This document shows positions 1 through 6,274 of a stretch of 7,488 nucleotides of DNA, piece after piece; the stretch's first letter is position 1, and every line of letters starts with the position of its first letter. The translations under genes were made by a program, and so were the position numbers. The stretch is from DASUGM01 sp036274055. Its GTDB lineage: Bacteria; Acidobacteriota; Vicinamibacteria; Vicinamibacterales; SCN-69-37. Under the pieces are notes generated by a model. That model ran no database searches, was not told the DNA's origin, and worked only from the letters and a program-made list of their open reading frames with translations. Location of the stretch: positions 1-7,488 of the forward strand of contig DASUGM010000098.1 of the NCBI GenBank assembly GCA_036274055.1, written 5' to 3'.

Positions 1-356
1 CAGGTGCCGGCCGGAACGACGATCTGCGGCCGCTCGCCGGCGGCGAGATTCAGACCGAGACGGGCGACGTCCCAGGTGCCGCCGGGGCGAAGCCGGAGGA
101 TGTCGAGCGGTCCGCCGTCGTAGAGATGAAAGATCTCGTCCGACACGAGCCGATGGAGAAAGGTCGCGGGCTCGCGAGCGGTGATGAAGAAGTAAATGGC
201 CGTGGACGCTGCGCGCGCGCCGTCCGGACGATCGACGTGCACTGACGTCGAAGCGCGGTAGGTTTCCTTGTAGTAACCGCGTTCCGGATGTGGCTCGAGG
301 CCGAGCCGCTCGATGATCGCGTCAGGCTCGAGAGCGCGGCGATTGGCGTGACTCAT
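1..356 (-). CDS. Cupin_5 (DUF985) family protein, C-terminus cut off by window edge
   Basis: The reverse strand from the ATG at 356 reads open for 118 codons to the window edge, so the C-terminal part is missing. Visible family landmarks are a HPERGYYKETYR motif (about residues 23-34), a STAIYFFIT strand (51-59), the metal-site-like segment HRLVSDEIFHLYDGGPL (68-84, with H68, E74 and H77 as likely ligands) and QIVVPAG (111-117). These match the DUF985/cupin_5 family, a small double-stranded beta-helix fold typified by yeast YML079w, whose biochemical role is unsettled. Family members are usually about 150-170 residues, so roughly three quarters is present. The start at 356 gives the usual short N-terminus before the AIIERLGLEPHP helix. 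No Shine-Dalgarno is visible; a TATGCT hexamer lies 6 nt upstream of the ATG. The gene is divergent from kinase 1. Family assignment is firm; function is not inferred. Confidence 0.88.
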   Translation of the reverse strand, partial: MSHANRRALEPDAIIERLGLEPHPERGYYKETYRASTSVHVDRPDGARAASTAIYFFITAREPATFLHRLVSDEIFHLYDGGPLDILRLRPGGTWDVARLGLNLAAGERPQIVVPAGT

Positions 357-362
357 CGGGCG

Positions 363-368
363 AGCATA
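363..368 (-). promoter_or_regulatory. Candidate -10 element of the cupin_5 gene
   Basis: The minus strand reads TATGCT (4 of 6 to TATAAT), with exactly 6 nt between it and the ATG at 356. If used, transcription would start at or within a base or two of the start codon, giving a leaderless mRNA. No good -35 is visible at 16-19 bp spacing. An 8-bp palindrome ATCCGGAT (368-375) overlaps its upstream edge. The assignment rests on spacing and on the same arrangement at the other genes here. Confidence 0.35.
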
Positions 369-407
369 TCCGGATCGTGCGCCACGGCTCGCCGGTTTGC
401 GGTTCCT

Positions 408-421
408 GACGAGCGCTCGTC
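408..421. promoter_or_regulatory. 14-bp perfect palindrome, candidate operator in the kinase 1 promoter
   Basis: GACGAGCGCTCGTC is a perfect inverted repeat with 7-bp arms and no gap. It ends on the base immediately before the TATGAT -10 box (422-427), so it sits in the -35/-10 spacer of kinase 1 and within the 87-bp region shared with the divergent cupin gene. The position is typical of a repressor or MerR-like spacer-binding site, but no regulator gene is adjacent and a GC-rich palindrome can arise by chance. Confidence 0.4.
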
Positions 422-427
422 TATGAT
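422..427 (+). promoter_or_regulatory. Candidate -10 element of kinase 1
   Basis: TATGAT matches TATAAT at 5 of 6 positions and lies 16 nt before the ATG at 444, predicting a leader of about 10 nt without a Shine-Dalgarno. The only -35-like match is a weak TTGCGG (397-402) at a long 19-bp spacing. The ATG inside this hexamer (423) is therefore more likely promoter than start codon. Confidence 0.42.
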
Positions 428-443
428 TGGCGCCGACAGCGTC

Positions 444-3161
444 ATGATCGGCCAGAAGCTCGGCACCTACGAGATCGTCGCGACGCTTGGCGCAGGCGGA
501 ATGGGCGAGGTGTATCGCGCCCGCGATACCAAGCTCGGGCGCGAGGTCGCCATCAAGGTCGTCCTCGAGGCGTTTCTCGCCGATCGGGACCGGTTGCTGC
601 GCTTCGAGCGCGAAGCCAGGGCACTGGCGGCGCTCAATCATCCGAACATCGCGACGCTGCACGGCATGGAGGAAGCCGGCGGCCGCCACTTCCTGGTGAT
701 GGAGCTGGTGGCGGGCCGGACGCTGGCCGAGACACTGGCGGCCGGGCCGATGACCCTGGGTGCCGCCATCGACATCGCGCGCCAGATCGCCGAAGCGCTC
801 GAAGCGGCGCACGAAAAAGGCATCGTGCACCGCGATCTCAAACCCGCGAACGTCAAGATCACGCCGGACGAGAAAGTCAAAGTGCTCGACTTCGGGCTGG
901 CGAAGGCCGGCGCGGAGGGCGCCGCCAACGACGCGTCCGGGCTGTCGCCGACGCTCGCCAACTCGCCGACGCTCACCGCGATGGGCACGCAGGCCGGCAT
1001 GATTCTCGGTACCGCGTCCTATATGTCGCCCGAGCAGGCCCGCGGCCTGAGCGGCGATCACCGCAGCGACGTGTTTTCGTTCGGTGTCGTGCTCTACGAG
1101 ATGCTCAGCGGCCGCCAGCCGTTTCAAGGCGAGACCATCAGCGACGTGCTGGCCTCGGTGCTGGCGCGCGATCCGGATCTGACCGCCCTGCCCAAGGCGA
1201 TCCCGCTCCGGCTGACGGACCTCGTCGCACGGTGCCTCGACAAACACCCGAAGCGTCGCTGGCAGGCGATCGGCGACGTGCGGCACGAACTCGAAGTGAT
1301 CGCGAAGAATCCGGATGCGTCGGATCCCGTCGTCCAGGCACGAACACCGCCACCGCCGCTCTGGCGCCGCGCGCTCGCGCCGCTCGGCGCGCTCACTCTC
1401 GGCGCCGCGGCCACCGCTGCCCTCTTCACGGCGTCGCGCCCGACGCCGGCACCGCCCGAAGCCGTGGCGTTCGAGATCACCGCGCCCGGCGCCGGGCCGG
1501 CCATGTCGCTCTCACCCGATGGCCGTCACGTCGTCTTTGGCACGCTGCAGACCGATAGCAGTCCATCGCGGGTATGGATCCGATCGCTCGCATCGATGGA
1601 GATACGCCCCCTCGCCGGGACGGAGGGCGCGCTCATCCGCAGAGCGTCGTGGATCGGCAACCTTCCGTGGTCGCCCGACAGCAGGTCGATTGTCTTTTCC
1701 TCGACCGGCGGTCTCTCGCGGATTGATGTGATCAGCGGCCAGGCAACGAACCTCGTCAAGTCGCCAGGATCGGCGGTGGTGTTGATTCCGGGCGCGTGGG
1801 GCCGCGACGGGACCATCCTTTACGGCCAGCGCAGCGCGATCGACGGCCGCGGAGCGGGCATCTGGCGCATCGCCGAGTCGGGCGGCGCGCCGGTGCAGGT
1901 CACCGCGCTCAGCAGCGGGGAGCTGGCGCATCGACCGTCGGGGTTTCTGCCGGACGGCCGTCGGTTTCTGTATGTGGCCTACGGCGCGAACCTCAGCACA
2001 AACGACAACGACATCCGCGTGGGGTCGATCGATCGGAAGCCGAGCGAGCAGGACGCGGCGGCGCTGTTCACGGCGGACGGTCCACCGGTCTACGCACCGT
2101 CGGGGCACCTGCTCTTCGTCCGGCGCGGAAGTCTGATGGCGCAGCCGTTCGACGCCGAGCGCGGCGTGCTCGGCGGGACGCCAGTGCAGATCGCGTCCGG
2201 CGTCGGCTCGACCATCTCTGTGTCGGACGACGGCCGGCTGCTGTATCGCACGGCGGCCAGCGACGAGGCGCCGTTCTCCGAGATCGTGCGGTTCGATCGC
2301 AAGGGTACCGTCCTCGGCAAGATTGGTCCGCCCGCCCGGTACGGCGACGTCAACGCGCTCGCCGACGGCGTCGGTCTGGCGATCGCGCGTTCCGTGACCG
2401 GCGACGCCGGCAACTTGTACATCGTCGATCCCGCGCGGGCCGTCTTCACGCGTCTGAACCCGGGCACGGTCACCGACTTTGCCGCCGCCGTGGCGCCGGA
2501 CAACCTCGTGGCCTTCACGTACTCGCCAGAGGGCGGGAGCAAGGATCTCTACGTGCGGCCGGCAAACGGCGTGGCGGACGCGCGGGCGCTGGTGGTCAGC
2601 CCGAACGCGAAGCATGCCAACAGCTGGACACGCGACGGCCGCTTCCTGATTTACGACGAGCACGTGCCTGGCCGCTCGCAGGACCTGCTGATGGTGCGGC
2701 GCGAAGGCGGCGCGCCGGTCACGTTGCTGGCGACCGCGGCGGATGAAACGGTCGCCACGGTCTCGCCTGACGGGAAATGGCTGGCCTACCGGTCGACGGA
2801 TTCGGGCAGCCCGGAGGTGTACGTGCGCGACTTCTACCCCGACCGCACGCCGGTCTTCGGCGACGTCAAGATTCAGATCTCCGTTGCCGGCGGCGACAAG
2901 CCGCGATGGAGCCCTGATGGCCACGAGATTTTTTTTCTGCAGGGCGAGGCGATGATGGCCGCGTCCGTGGTACCCACGGGCGCATCGCTCAAACCCGGCA
3001 TTCCTCAGAAGCTCTTCGAGACGAAATATACGAACTACATCCCGTTCGACGTGTTGAAGAACGGCACGTTCGTCGTCAATGTCCCGGCCGCGACTGCCAC
3101 ACCGTCGGCGGCGACGACGCTGCGCGTGCTCTTGAACTGGGAATCGTTGATGAGGAAGTAG
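444..3161 (+). CDS. Membrane-anchored Ser/Thr protein kinase with C-terminal TolB/WD40-like beta-propeller (kinase 1)
   Basis: A 905-residue Hanks-type (PknB-like) kinase. Visible are the glycine loop GAGGMGEV (16-23), ATP-binding K38 in VAIKV, helix-C E57, the catalytic loop HRDLKPAN (129-136, D131), DFG (149-151) and SPE (195-197). The H-R-D makes it an RD kinase. The activation segment is long and carries a tandem SPTLANSPTLT stretch (168-178) that offers proline-directed phosphosite candidates. A proline-rich linker and one hydrophobic segment (about 311-330) suggest a cytoplasmic kinase and an outside C-terminus. From about 345 onward there are roughly ten SPDG-type beta strands (for example near 357, 410, 503, 593, 729, 774 and 823), as in PD40/TolB propellers, which usually bind ligands or proteins. 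The frame is open from 288, but 444 is preferred: it matches the N-terminus of kinase 2 (MIGxxLGxYEI), and earlier ATGs fall in the cupin gene or the -10 box. The stop is TAG at 3159-3161. Ligand and targets are unknown. Confidence 0.93.
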   Translation: MIGQKLGTYEIVATLGAGGMGEVYRARDTKLGREVAIKVVLEAFLADRDRLLRFEREARALAALNHPNIATLHGMEEAGGRHFLVMELVAGRTLAETLAAGPMTLGAAIDIARQIAEALEAAHEKGIVHRDLKPANVKITPDEKVKVLDFGLAKAGAEGAANDASGLSPTLANSPTLTAMGTQAGMILGTASYMSPEQARGLSGDHRSDVFSFGVVLYEMLSGRQPFQGETISDVLASVLARDPDLTALPKAIPLRLTDLVARCLDKHPKRRWQAIGDVRHELEVIAKNPDASDPVVQARTPPPPLWRRALAPLGALTLGAAATAALFTASRPTPAPPEAVAFEITAPGAGPAMSLSPDGRHVVFGTLQTDSSPSRVWIRSLASMEIRPLAGTEGALIRRASWIGNLPWSPDSRSIVFSSTGGLSRIDVISGQATNLVKSPGSAVVLIPGAWGRDGTILYGQRSAIDGRGAGIWRIAESGGAPVQVTALSSGELAHRPSGFLPDGRRFLYVAYGANLSTNDNDIRVGSIDRKPSEQDAAALFTADGPPVYAPSGHLLFVRRGSLMAQPFDAERGVLGGTPVQIASGVGSTISVSDDGRLLYRTAASDEAPFSEIVRFDRKGTVLGKIGPPARYGDVNALADGVGLAIARSVTGDAGNLYIVDPARAVFTRLNPGTVTDFAAAVAPDNLVAFTYSPEGGSKDLYVRPANGVADARALVVSPNAKHANSWTRDGRFLIYDEHVPGRSQDLLMVRREGGAPVTLLATAADETVATVSPDGKWLAYRSTDSGSPEVYVRDFYPDRTPVFGDVKIQISVAGGDKPRWSPDGHEIFFLQGEAMMAASVVPTGASLKPGIPQKLFETKYTNYIPFDVLKNGTFVVNVPAATATPSAATTLRVLLNWESLMRK

Positions 3162-3193
3162 GACCAGCCTTCATGAATCCCGTGCAAAGCTCG

Positions 3194-3238
3194 ATGCGAA
3201 ATTCGCATTGACCGCTGTCGTTGTCGATTCTGAAATCG
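3194..3238 (+). promoter_or_regulatory. Promoter of the racemase-like gene with two overlapping dyads
   Basis: TTGACC (3208-3213), a 17-bp spacer and TGAAAT (3231-3236) form a plausible sigma70-type promoter: 5 of 6 at -35, 4 of 6 at -10. A second -10-like hexamer, TAGAGT (3242-3247), lies 10 nt before the ATG. Dyad 1, ATGCGAA-A-TTCGCAT (3194-3208), has perfect 7-bp arms around one central base and touches the -35. Dyad 2, CGATT-CTGA-AATCG (3225-3238), has 5-bp arms and covers the -10. Their centres are about 30 bp apart, near three helical turns, which would suit cooperative regulator binding. The rest of the 96-bp spacer shows no terminator for kinase 1. Confidence 0.42.
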
Positions 3239-3257
3239 CGCTAGAGTCAATCGCAAC

Positions 3258-3947
3258 ATGATCATTGGACTGATCGGCGGCCTCGGCGTCGGGGCCGGCA
3301 TTCACTACTACCGCGAGCTCGCCGCGGCACACGACGACGCGCGCCAGCCGCTGCGGCTGGTGATGAACCATGCGTCGATATCAAGAGCGACCGGATACGC
3401 GTCGGCCGGCGATCGGAAGGGGCTGGCGGTGTATCTCGCCGGCCTGTTGTCAGAGCTCAAAGCCGCGGGCGCGACACTCGGCGTCATTCCCGCGGTGACG
3501 CCGCACTTGTGTATCGACGAGCTGACGCCGATCGCGCCCCTGCCGGTGATCGACATCACCAGGGTCGTCTCGGACGAGGTTCGCACACGCAAGCTTTCGA
3601 GAGTGGCGCTGTTCGGAACGCGCTTCGTGATCGAGTCCGACATGTTCGGCCGCTTGAGCGGCGTCGAGATCGTGCGGCCGCGCGAGCCGGAGATCGCGTT
3701 CGTCCACGACGCCTACCTGCGACTGGCGCAAACCGCGATCGTGACCGACGACGACCGCCGGCGGTTCGTGGCGCTCGCGGACACACTGCAGAAACGCGAC
3801 GGCGTCGAGTCGATCCTGCTGGCCGGCACCGACTTCGCGATGATGTTCGATGCGTCGAACACGCCTTTCCCGCATCTCGACTGCGCGCGCGCGCACATCG
3901 AGGCGATCATGCGGGCGACGAGCGACGAGCAACCGACAGCACCATGA
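3258..3947 (+). CDS. Aspartate/glutamate racemase-family protein lacking both catalytic cysteines
   Basis: A 229-residue protein with the fold signature of the Asp/Glu racemase superfamily: an N-terminal IGLIGGLGVGAGIHYYREL (3-21) like the IGLLGGM..ST..YY of YgeA-type proteins, VALFGTRFVIESDMF (116-130) like the conserved LLGT segment, and a duplicated alpha/beta layout. In cofactor-independent racemases the two catalytic residues are a Cys (or Thr in YgeA) in PCNTAH and a Cys in GCTE. Here these are PAVTPH (78-83, A79) and AGTD (189-192, G190). A nearby C85 in PHLCIDEL could be a shifted nucleophile, but there is no partner Cys at the second site. Ordinary two-base racemization is therefore unlikely; a lyase, isomerase or binding role is possible. 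The start at 3258 fits the family N-terminus; no Shine-Dalgarno is seen. Its TGA overlaps an ATG (ATGA at 3944-3947) that opens only an 11-codon ORF. Confidence 0.85.
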   Translation: MIIGLIGGLGVGAGIHYYRELAAAHDDARQPLRLVMNHASISRATGYASAGDRKGLAVYLAGLLSELKAAGATLGVIPAVTPHLCIDELTPIAPLPVIDITRVVSDEVRTRKLSRVALFGTRFVIESDMFGRLSGVEIVRPREPEIAFVHDAYLRLAQTAIVTDDDRRRFVALADTLQKRDGVESILLAGTDFAMMFDASNTPFPHLDCARAHIEAIMRATSDEQPTAP

Positions 3948-3979
3948 AGGATCCCCTGAAGGAGGTTGCAGGAGCATAG
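3944..3979 (+). other. 11-codon ORF overlapping the racemase stop, with an internal consensus Shine-Dalgarno
   Basis: The ATG shares the ATGA stop-start overlap with the upstream gene, the usual sign of translational coupling, but the frame (MKDPLKEVAGA) ends at TAG 3977-3979. It contains AAGGAGG (3959-3965), the strongest Shine-Dalgarno-like sequence I noticed here, yet no convincing ORF follows at proper distance. It could be a leader peptide, the scar of a deleted downstream gene, or chance; evidence for translation is absent. Confidence 0.15.
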
Positions 3980-4022
3980 AGGAGCTGCGTGTTTTCGAAA
4001 GAGCGGGTTCCTTCACGCTCCT
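3980..4022. repeat. Imperfect inverted repeat in the convergent gap
   Basis: AGGAGC(TGC)GTG (3980-3991) pairs with CACGCTCCT (4014-4022) as nine base pairs with a 3-nt bulge and a 22-nt loop. An alternative, GAGCG/CGCTC (4001-4005 with 4016-4020), overlaps it, so the two structures are mutually exclusive. On the minus strand the smaller hairpin is followed only by TTTC, which is weak for a greB terminator. Confidence 0.3.
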
Positions 4023-4163
4023 AGATCGTCCTCCATGGCACCTTCACGGTGCTGTCGCACTTACCCTACTGGCCCTATTGCGCACGCCTGTCGGAAGCGG
4101 TGCCGCGAATCGTGTACGCGTGACCGCCGCAACCTGCGCGCGCCGAGCGTCTACGAAGGGTGG

Positions 4164-4212
4164 ATTCTTTCTCTTGCTCTTCTCGTGCTTCTCCCTGTGA
4201 TTCTGCTCTTGG
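4164..4212. repeat. Degenerate purine/pyrimidine tract with roughly 9-bp periodicity
   Basis: The plus strand is almost all C/T from 4164 to 4196. On the minus strand it reads as imperfect 9-nt units of the type GAGAAGCAC, GAGAAGAGC, AAGAGAAAG just beyond the greB stop codon. It resembles, from memory, purine-rich intergenic sequences common in GC-rich acidobacterial genomes, but I cannot confirm family membership from one copy. Confidence 0.3.
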
Positions 4213-4216
4213 TTGA

Positions 4217-4813
4217 CTACGGCTTCGGCGCGGCCTCGGCGCCGGGCGGTTCCCGAAACGGCTCCATCGGAATGCGCGCGTAGTGCACGGCGAGGACTTC
4301 CAGCTCCTCGGTCTTCTTCGGCGCGCTGAGCACGACCGTGTCGCCCGGCCCGGATTTCATCAGCGCGCGCGCCAGCGGCGAGATCCAGCTGATGTAGCGC
4401 CGGTTCAGATCGACTTCGTCGATGCCGACGATGCTGACCACACGTTCGGCGCCTGAGGCATCCGCGTAGCGGACCGTCGCGCCGAAGAACACACGTGCCG
4501 CCGCCGATCCTTGCCGGGGCATCTCCGGATCGACGACTTCCGCGGCATCGATACGTTTGGTCAGGAATCGAATTCGCGAATCGATCTGGCGCAGCCGTCG
4601 CTTGGCGTAGAGGTAATCGGCGTTCTCGCTGCGATCGCCGTTGCCCGCCGCCCACGCCACGACTTTCGTCACTGCCGGCCGTTCGCGGTTGAGCAGGAAC
4701 CGGTGTTCGTCTTTGAGGCGCTGCAGCCCGGCCGGCGTGATGTAGTTCTTCAGCGTCGGCCCGGGCGCCTCGCGCACCGGTTCTCTGAGCGGTCGCTTCG
4801 CTCGCATTTCCAT
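4217..4813 (-). CDS. greB: Transcription elongation factor GreB
   Basis: A 198-residue Gre factor. GreB enters the RNA polymerase secondary channel and stimulates cleavage of backtracked RNA. The N-terminal coiled coil (about 24-96) contains YITPAGLQRLKDE, RPAVTK and the tip GDRSENADY (59-67), whose acidic D60 and E63 correspond to the residues that hold the catalytic metal. The C-terminal FKBP-like domain (about 105-181) includes VFFGATV, IVGIDEVD and ISPLARALM. ERPAVTKVVAWAAGNGDRSE and the basic coiled coil KRRLRQIDSRIRFLTKRI favour GreB over GreA. Compared with Escherichia coli GreB (about 158 residues) there is a basic N-terminal extension of about 22 residues and a Pro/Ala-rich tail after 182. 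ATG 4813 is 3 nt after the peptidase stop; ATG 4807 is an alternative. A GAGG 12 nt upstream is a poor ribosome site, so translational coupling to the peptidase gene is likely. Confidence 0.9.
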   Translation of the reverse strand: MEMRAKRPLREPVREAPGPTLKNYITPAGLQRLKDEHRFLLNRERPAVTKVVAWAAGNGDRSENADYLYAKRRLRQIDSRIRFLTKRIDAAEVVDPEMPRQGSAAARVFFGATVRYADASGAERVVSIVGIDEVDLNRRYISWISPLARALMKSGPGDTVVLSAPKKTEELEVLAVHYARIPMEPFREPPGAEAAPKP

Positions 4814-4816
4814 CGT

Positions 4817-6241
4817 CTATCGCGGCCTCGTGCCGCTCAGCGCGGTCACCACCCACCACAGAAATTCCTGGCCGTCGAAGAACTCCTTCACCCCCATCCG
4901 CTCGTCGCGCCCGTGCGCGCGGACGTCGTCCATGTCGCCGAACAGGCCCGACACGCCGTAGATCGGAACGCCGATCTGGCGGAAGTAGAGGCCGTCGGTC
5001 GCGCCGGTGCTCATGAACGGCACCACCGGCACGCCCGGCCACATCTCCTCGGTGACGCGAGTGAGCACCGACATGATCGCCGGGGTCAGCGGCGACGGTG
5101 GGCTCGGCTTCGCGGGCTTCACCGGCGTGATGGCGATCTTCGGATCGTTGACCGCTTGCGTCAGCGTCTTCAGCACCGCCTGAGGATCCTCGCCGGGAAG
5201 AATCCGGCAATTCACATTCGCCGTCGCCCGCTGCGGCAACGCGTTCAACGCGTGCCCGCCGTTGACCATCGTCGCCACGCACGTCGTGCGGAGCATCGCG
5301 TTGTAGAGCGGCGCCGCCGACAGCCGCGCGACTGCCGCGGCGTCCGGGGTCGGCCGGGCGATCGCCTTGAAGTCCGCCGCCAGCGGACCCGTTTCGATAC
5401 CCGCCATCTTTTCGAAGTACGCGCGCGTGACCTCGTTGAGCTGTGCCGGAAACGTGAACTTGCCGATCCGCGCCAGCGCCTCGGCGATCTCATAGATCGC
5501 GTTTTCCGGCTGCGGCTGCGAGCTGTGCCCGCCTTTGTTGGTGATCTCCAGTGTGAAGTCGGCGTAGATCTTCTCGGACGCCTGCACGCGGTTCGCGATC
5601 CGGCGGCCCGCCTTCGCCTGTCCCCCGCCGCCTTCGTTCAAACCGAATTCGGCGTCGACGAGCGCGCGGTGATTGGCGATCAGCCACTCGACGCCGTTAT
5701 GGTCGCCGCCCTCCTCGTCCGCGGTCAGCGCGAGGATGATGTCGCGCTCGGGCACGAGGTTCTGCTGCTTCATGCGCAGCAGGTTGGCGACGAAAATCGC
5801 GGCCATCGCCTTGTCGTCCGCGGTGCCGCGGCCGTAGAAGTAGCCGTCCTTCTCGATGAACTTGAAGGGATCGAGATCGGGGGACCAGTCCTCTTTCTTC
5901 GCCTCGACGACATCGAGGTGCGCGAGCAGCAGAATCGGCTTCTGCGATGTGCCCGGCCGGCCGCGATACCGGACGACGAGGTTGCCTTTGCGCGGCGCCG
6001 GGCCGCCGACGAAGACGTCCGCGGCAGGAAACCCGGCGGCGCGAAAGCGCGCGGCCATGGCTTCCGCTGCGGCAGTGTTGTCCCCGACGCTGTCGCTGGT
6101 GTTGATCTCGATGAGCTGCTTGTAGACGTCGCGCGCCAGCTGCTGATGCGCCGCAAGCGTTTGCGCCGAGAGCTCGAGCGCGCCGATCAGCAGCAACGCT
6201 GCGGCAAGGGCGGGCACGAGCATCGATCGGAATCGTGGCAT
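4817..6241 (-). CDS. Secreted M20-family zinc metallopeptidase
   Basis: A 474-residue M20/M25/M40 (carboxypeptidase G2/DapE-like) hydrolase. A signal peptide is clear: Arg3 and Arg5, a hydrophobic core at about 7-22, and likely cleavage after LSA (26), so it acts outside the cytoplasm. Dinuclear zinc residues are all visible: H108 in AHLD, bridging D142 in GRGTADDK, general base E176 and ligand E177 in TADEEGG, E203 in LNEGGG, and H443 in RAHGRDE. The inserted dimerisation lid spans about 225-345, with NKGGHSSQP (235-243), NGGHALNALP (327-336) and NCRILPGE (344-351). Members remove residues from peptides or cleave acyl-amino acids; the substrate cannot be read here. The ATG at 6241 places the signal peptide correctly. 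No Shine-Dalgarno is visible, and a TAGAAT lies exactly 6 nt upstream, suggesting a leaderless mRNA. It is the first gene of an operon with greB and diverges from kinase 2. Confidence 0.92.
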   Translation of the reverse strand: MPRFRSMLVPALAAALLLIGALELSAQTLAAHQQLARDVYKQLIEINTSDSVGDNTAAAEAMAARFRAAGFPAADVFVGGPAPRKGNLVVRYRGRPGTSQKPILLLAHLDVVEAKKEDWSPDLDPFKFIEKDGYFYGRGTADDKAMAAIFVANLLRMKQQNLVPERDIILALTADEEGGDHNGVEWLIANHRALVDAEFGLNEGGGGQAKAGRRIANRVQASEKIYADFTLEITNKGGHSSQPQPENAIYEIAEALARIGKFTFPAQLNEVTRAYFEKMAGIETGPLAADFKAIARPTPDAAAVARLSAAPLYNAMLRTTCVATMVNGGHALNALPQRATANVNCRILPGEDPQAVLKTLTQAVNDPKIAITPVKPAKPSPPSPLTPAIMSVLTRVTEEMWPGVPVVPFMSTGATDGLYFRQIGVPIYGVSGLFGDMDDVRAHGRDERMGVKEFFDGQEFLWWVVTALSGTRPR

Positions 6242-6247
6242 GGCGTC

Positions 6248-6253
6248 ATTCTA
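6248..6253 (-). promoter_or_regulatory. Candidate -10 element of the M20 peptidase-greB operon
   Basis: The minus strand reads TAGAAT (5 of 6 to TATAAT), followed by GACGCC and then the ATG at 6241. A start site 7 nt after the hexamer is the A of the ATG, the textbook geometry for leaderless transcription. No strong -35 is visible; the expected position (about 6271-6276) coincides with the opposing -10 box of kinase 2. Confidence 0.45.
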
Positions 6254-6268
6254 ATTCTTGGGCGCCGG

Positions 6269-6274
6269 TATACT
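6269..6274 (+). promoter_or_regulatory. Candidate -10 element of kinase 2
   Basis: TATACT matches TATAAT at 5 of 6 positions and lies 13 nt before the ATG at 6288, predicting a leader of about 7 nt. It contains most of the palindrome GTATAC (6268-6273). No convincing -35 lies at 16-19 bp; that space is occupied by the opposing TAGAAT element. Confidence 0.42.

Larger units (their letters stand above)
3948..4216. other. Convergent intergenic region between the racemase-like gene and greB
   Basis: About 270 bp with no supportable gene of its own, lying between two converging transcripts. It contains imperfect and short hairpins (3980-4022, 4001-4020, 4038-4052) and, at its right end, a strand-asymmetric pyrimidine-rich tract. 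None of the hairpins has a proper T-run, so no intrinsic terminator can be called for either transcript. Codon-like composition is lost in all frames: translations are rich in Arg, Cys and Ser. Confidence 0.55.

Noticed and set aside
288..443. N-terminal extension of kinase 1 from the ATG at 288 (or the ATG at 423)
   Set aside because: The extra residues have no kinase homology, 288-356 overlaps the divergent cupin gene, the 423 ATG lies in the TATGAT box, and kinase 2 starts in the same register as the 444 ATG.
1512..2924. 470-codon open frame on the minus strand inside kinase 1
   Set aside because: Arg/Val/His-rich composition with no family features, fully antisense to the propeller-coding part of a convincing gene.
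4001..4020. GAGCG/CGCTC hairpin as a Rho-independent terminator
   Set aside because: Only 5 bp with a 10-nt loop, followed by TTTC at best on the minus strand and no T-run on the plus strand.
3966..4283. Plus-strand frame ending in a membrane-like stretch (WILSLALLVLLPVILLLVDYG)
   Set aside because: The hydrophobic run is the trivial reading of a C/T-rich tract; the rest is Cys/Arg-rich, it overlaps the end of greB antisense, and no start with proper spacing was found.
4044..5282. 412-codon open frame on the minus strand overlapping greB and the peptidase out of frame
   Set aside because: Low-complexity Arg/Gly/Ala translation; both overlapped genes have intact motifs in their own frames.
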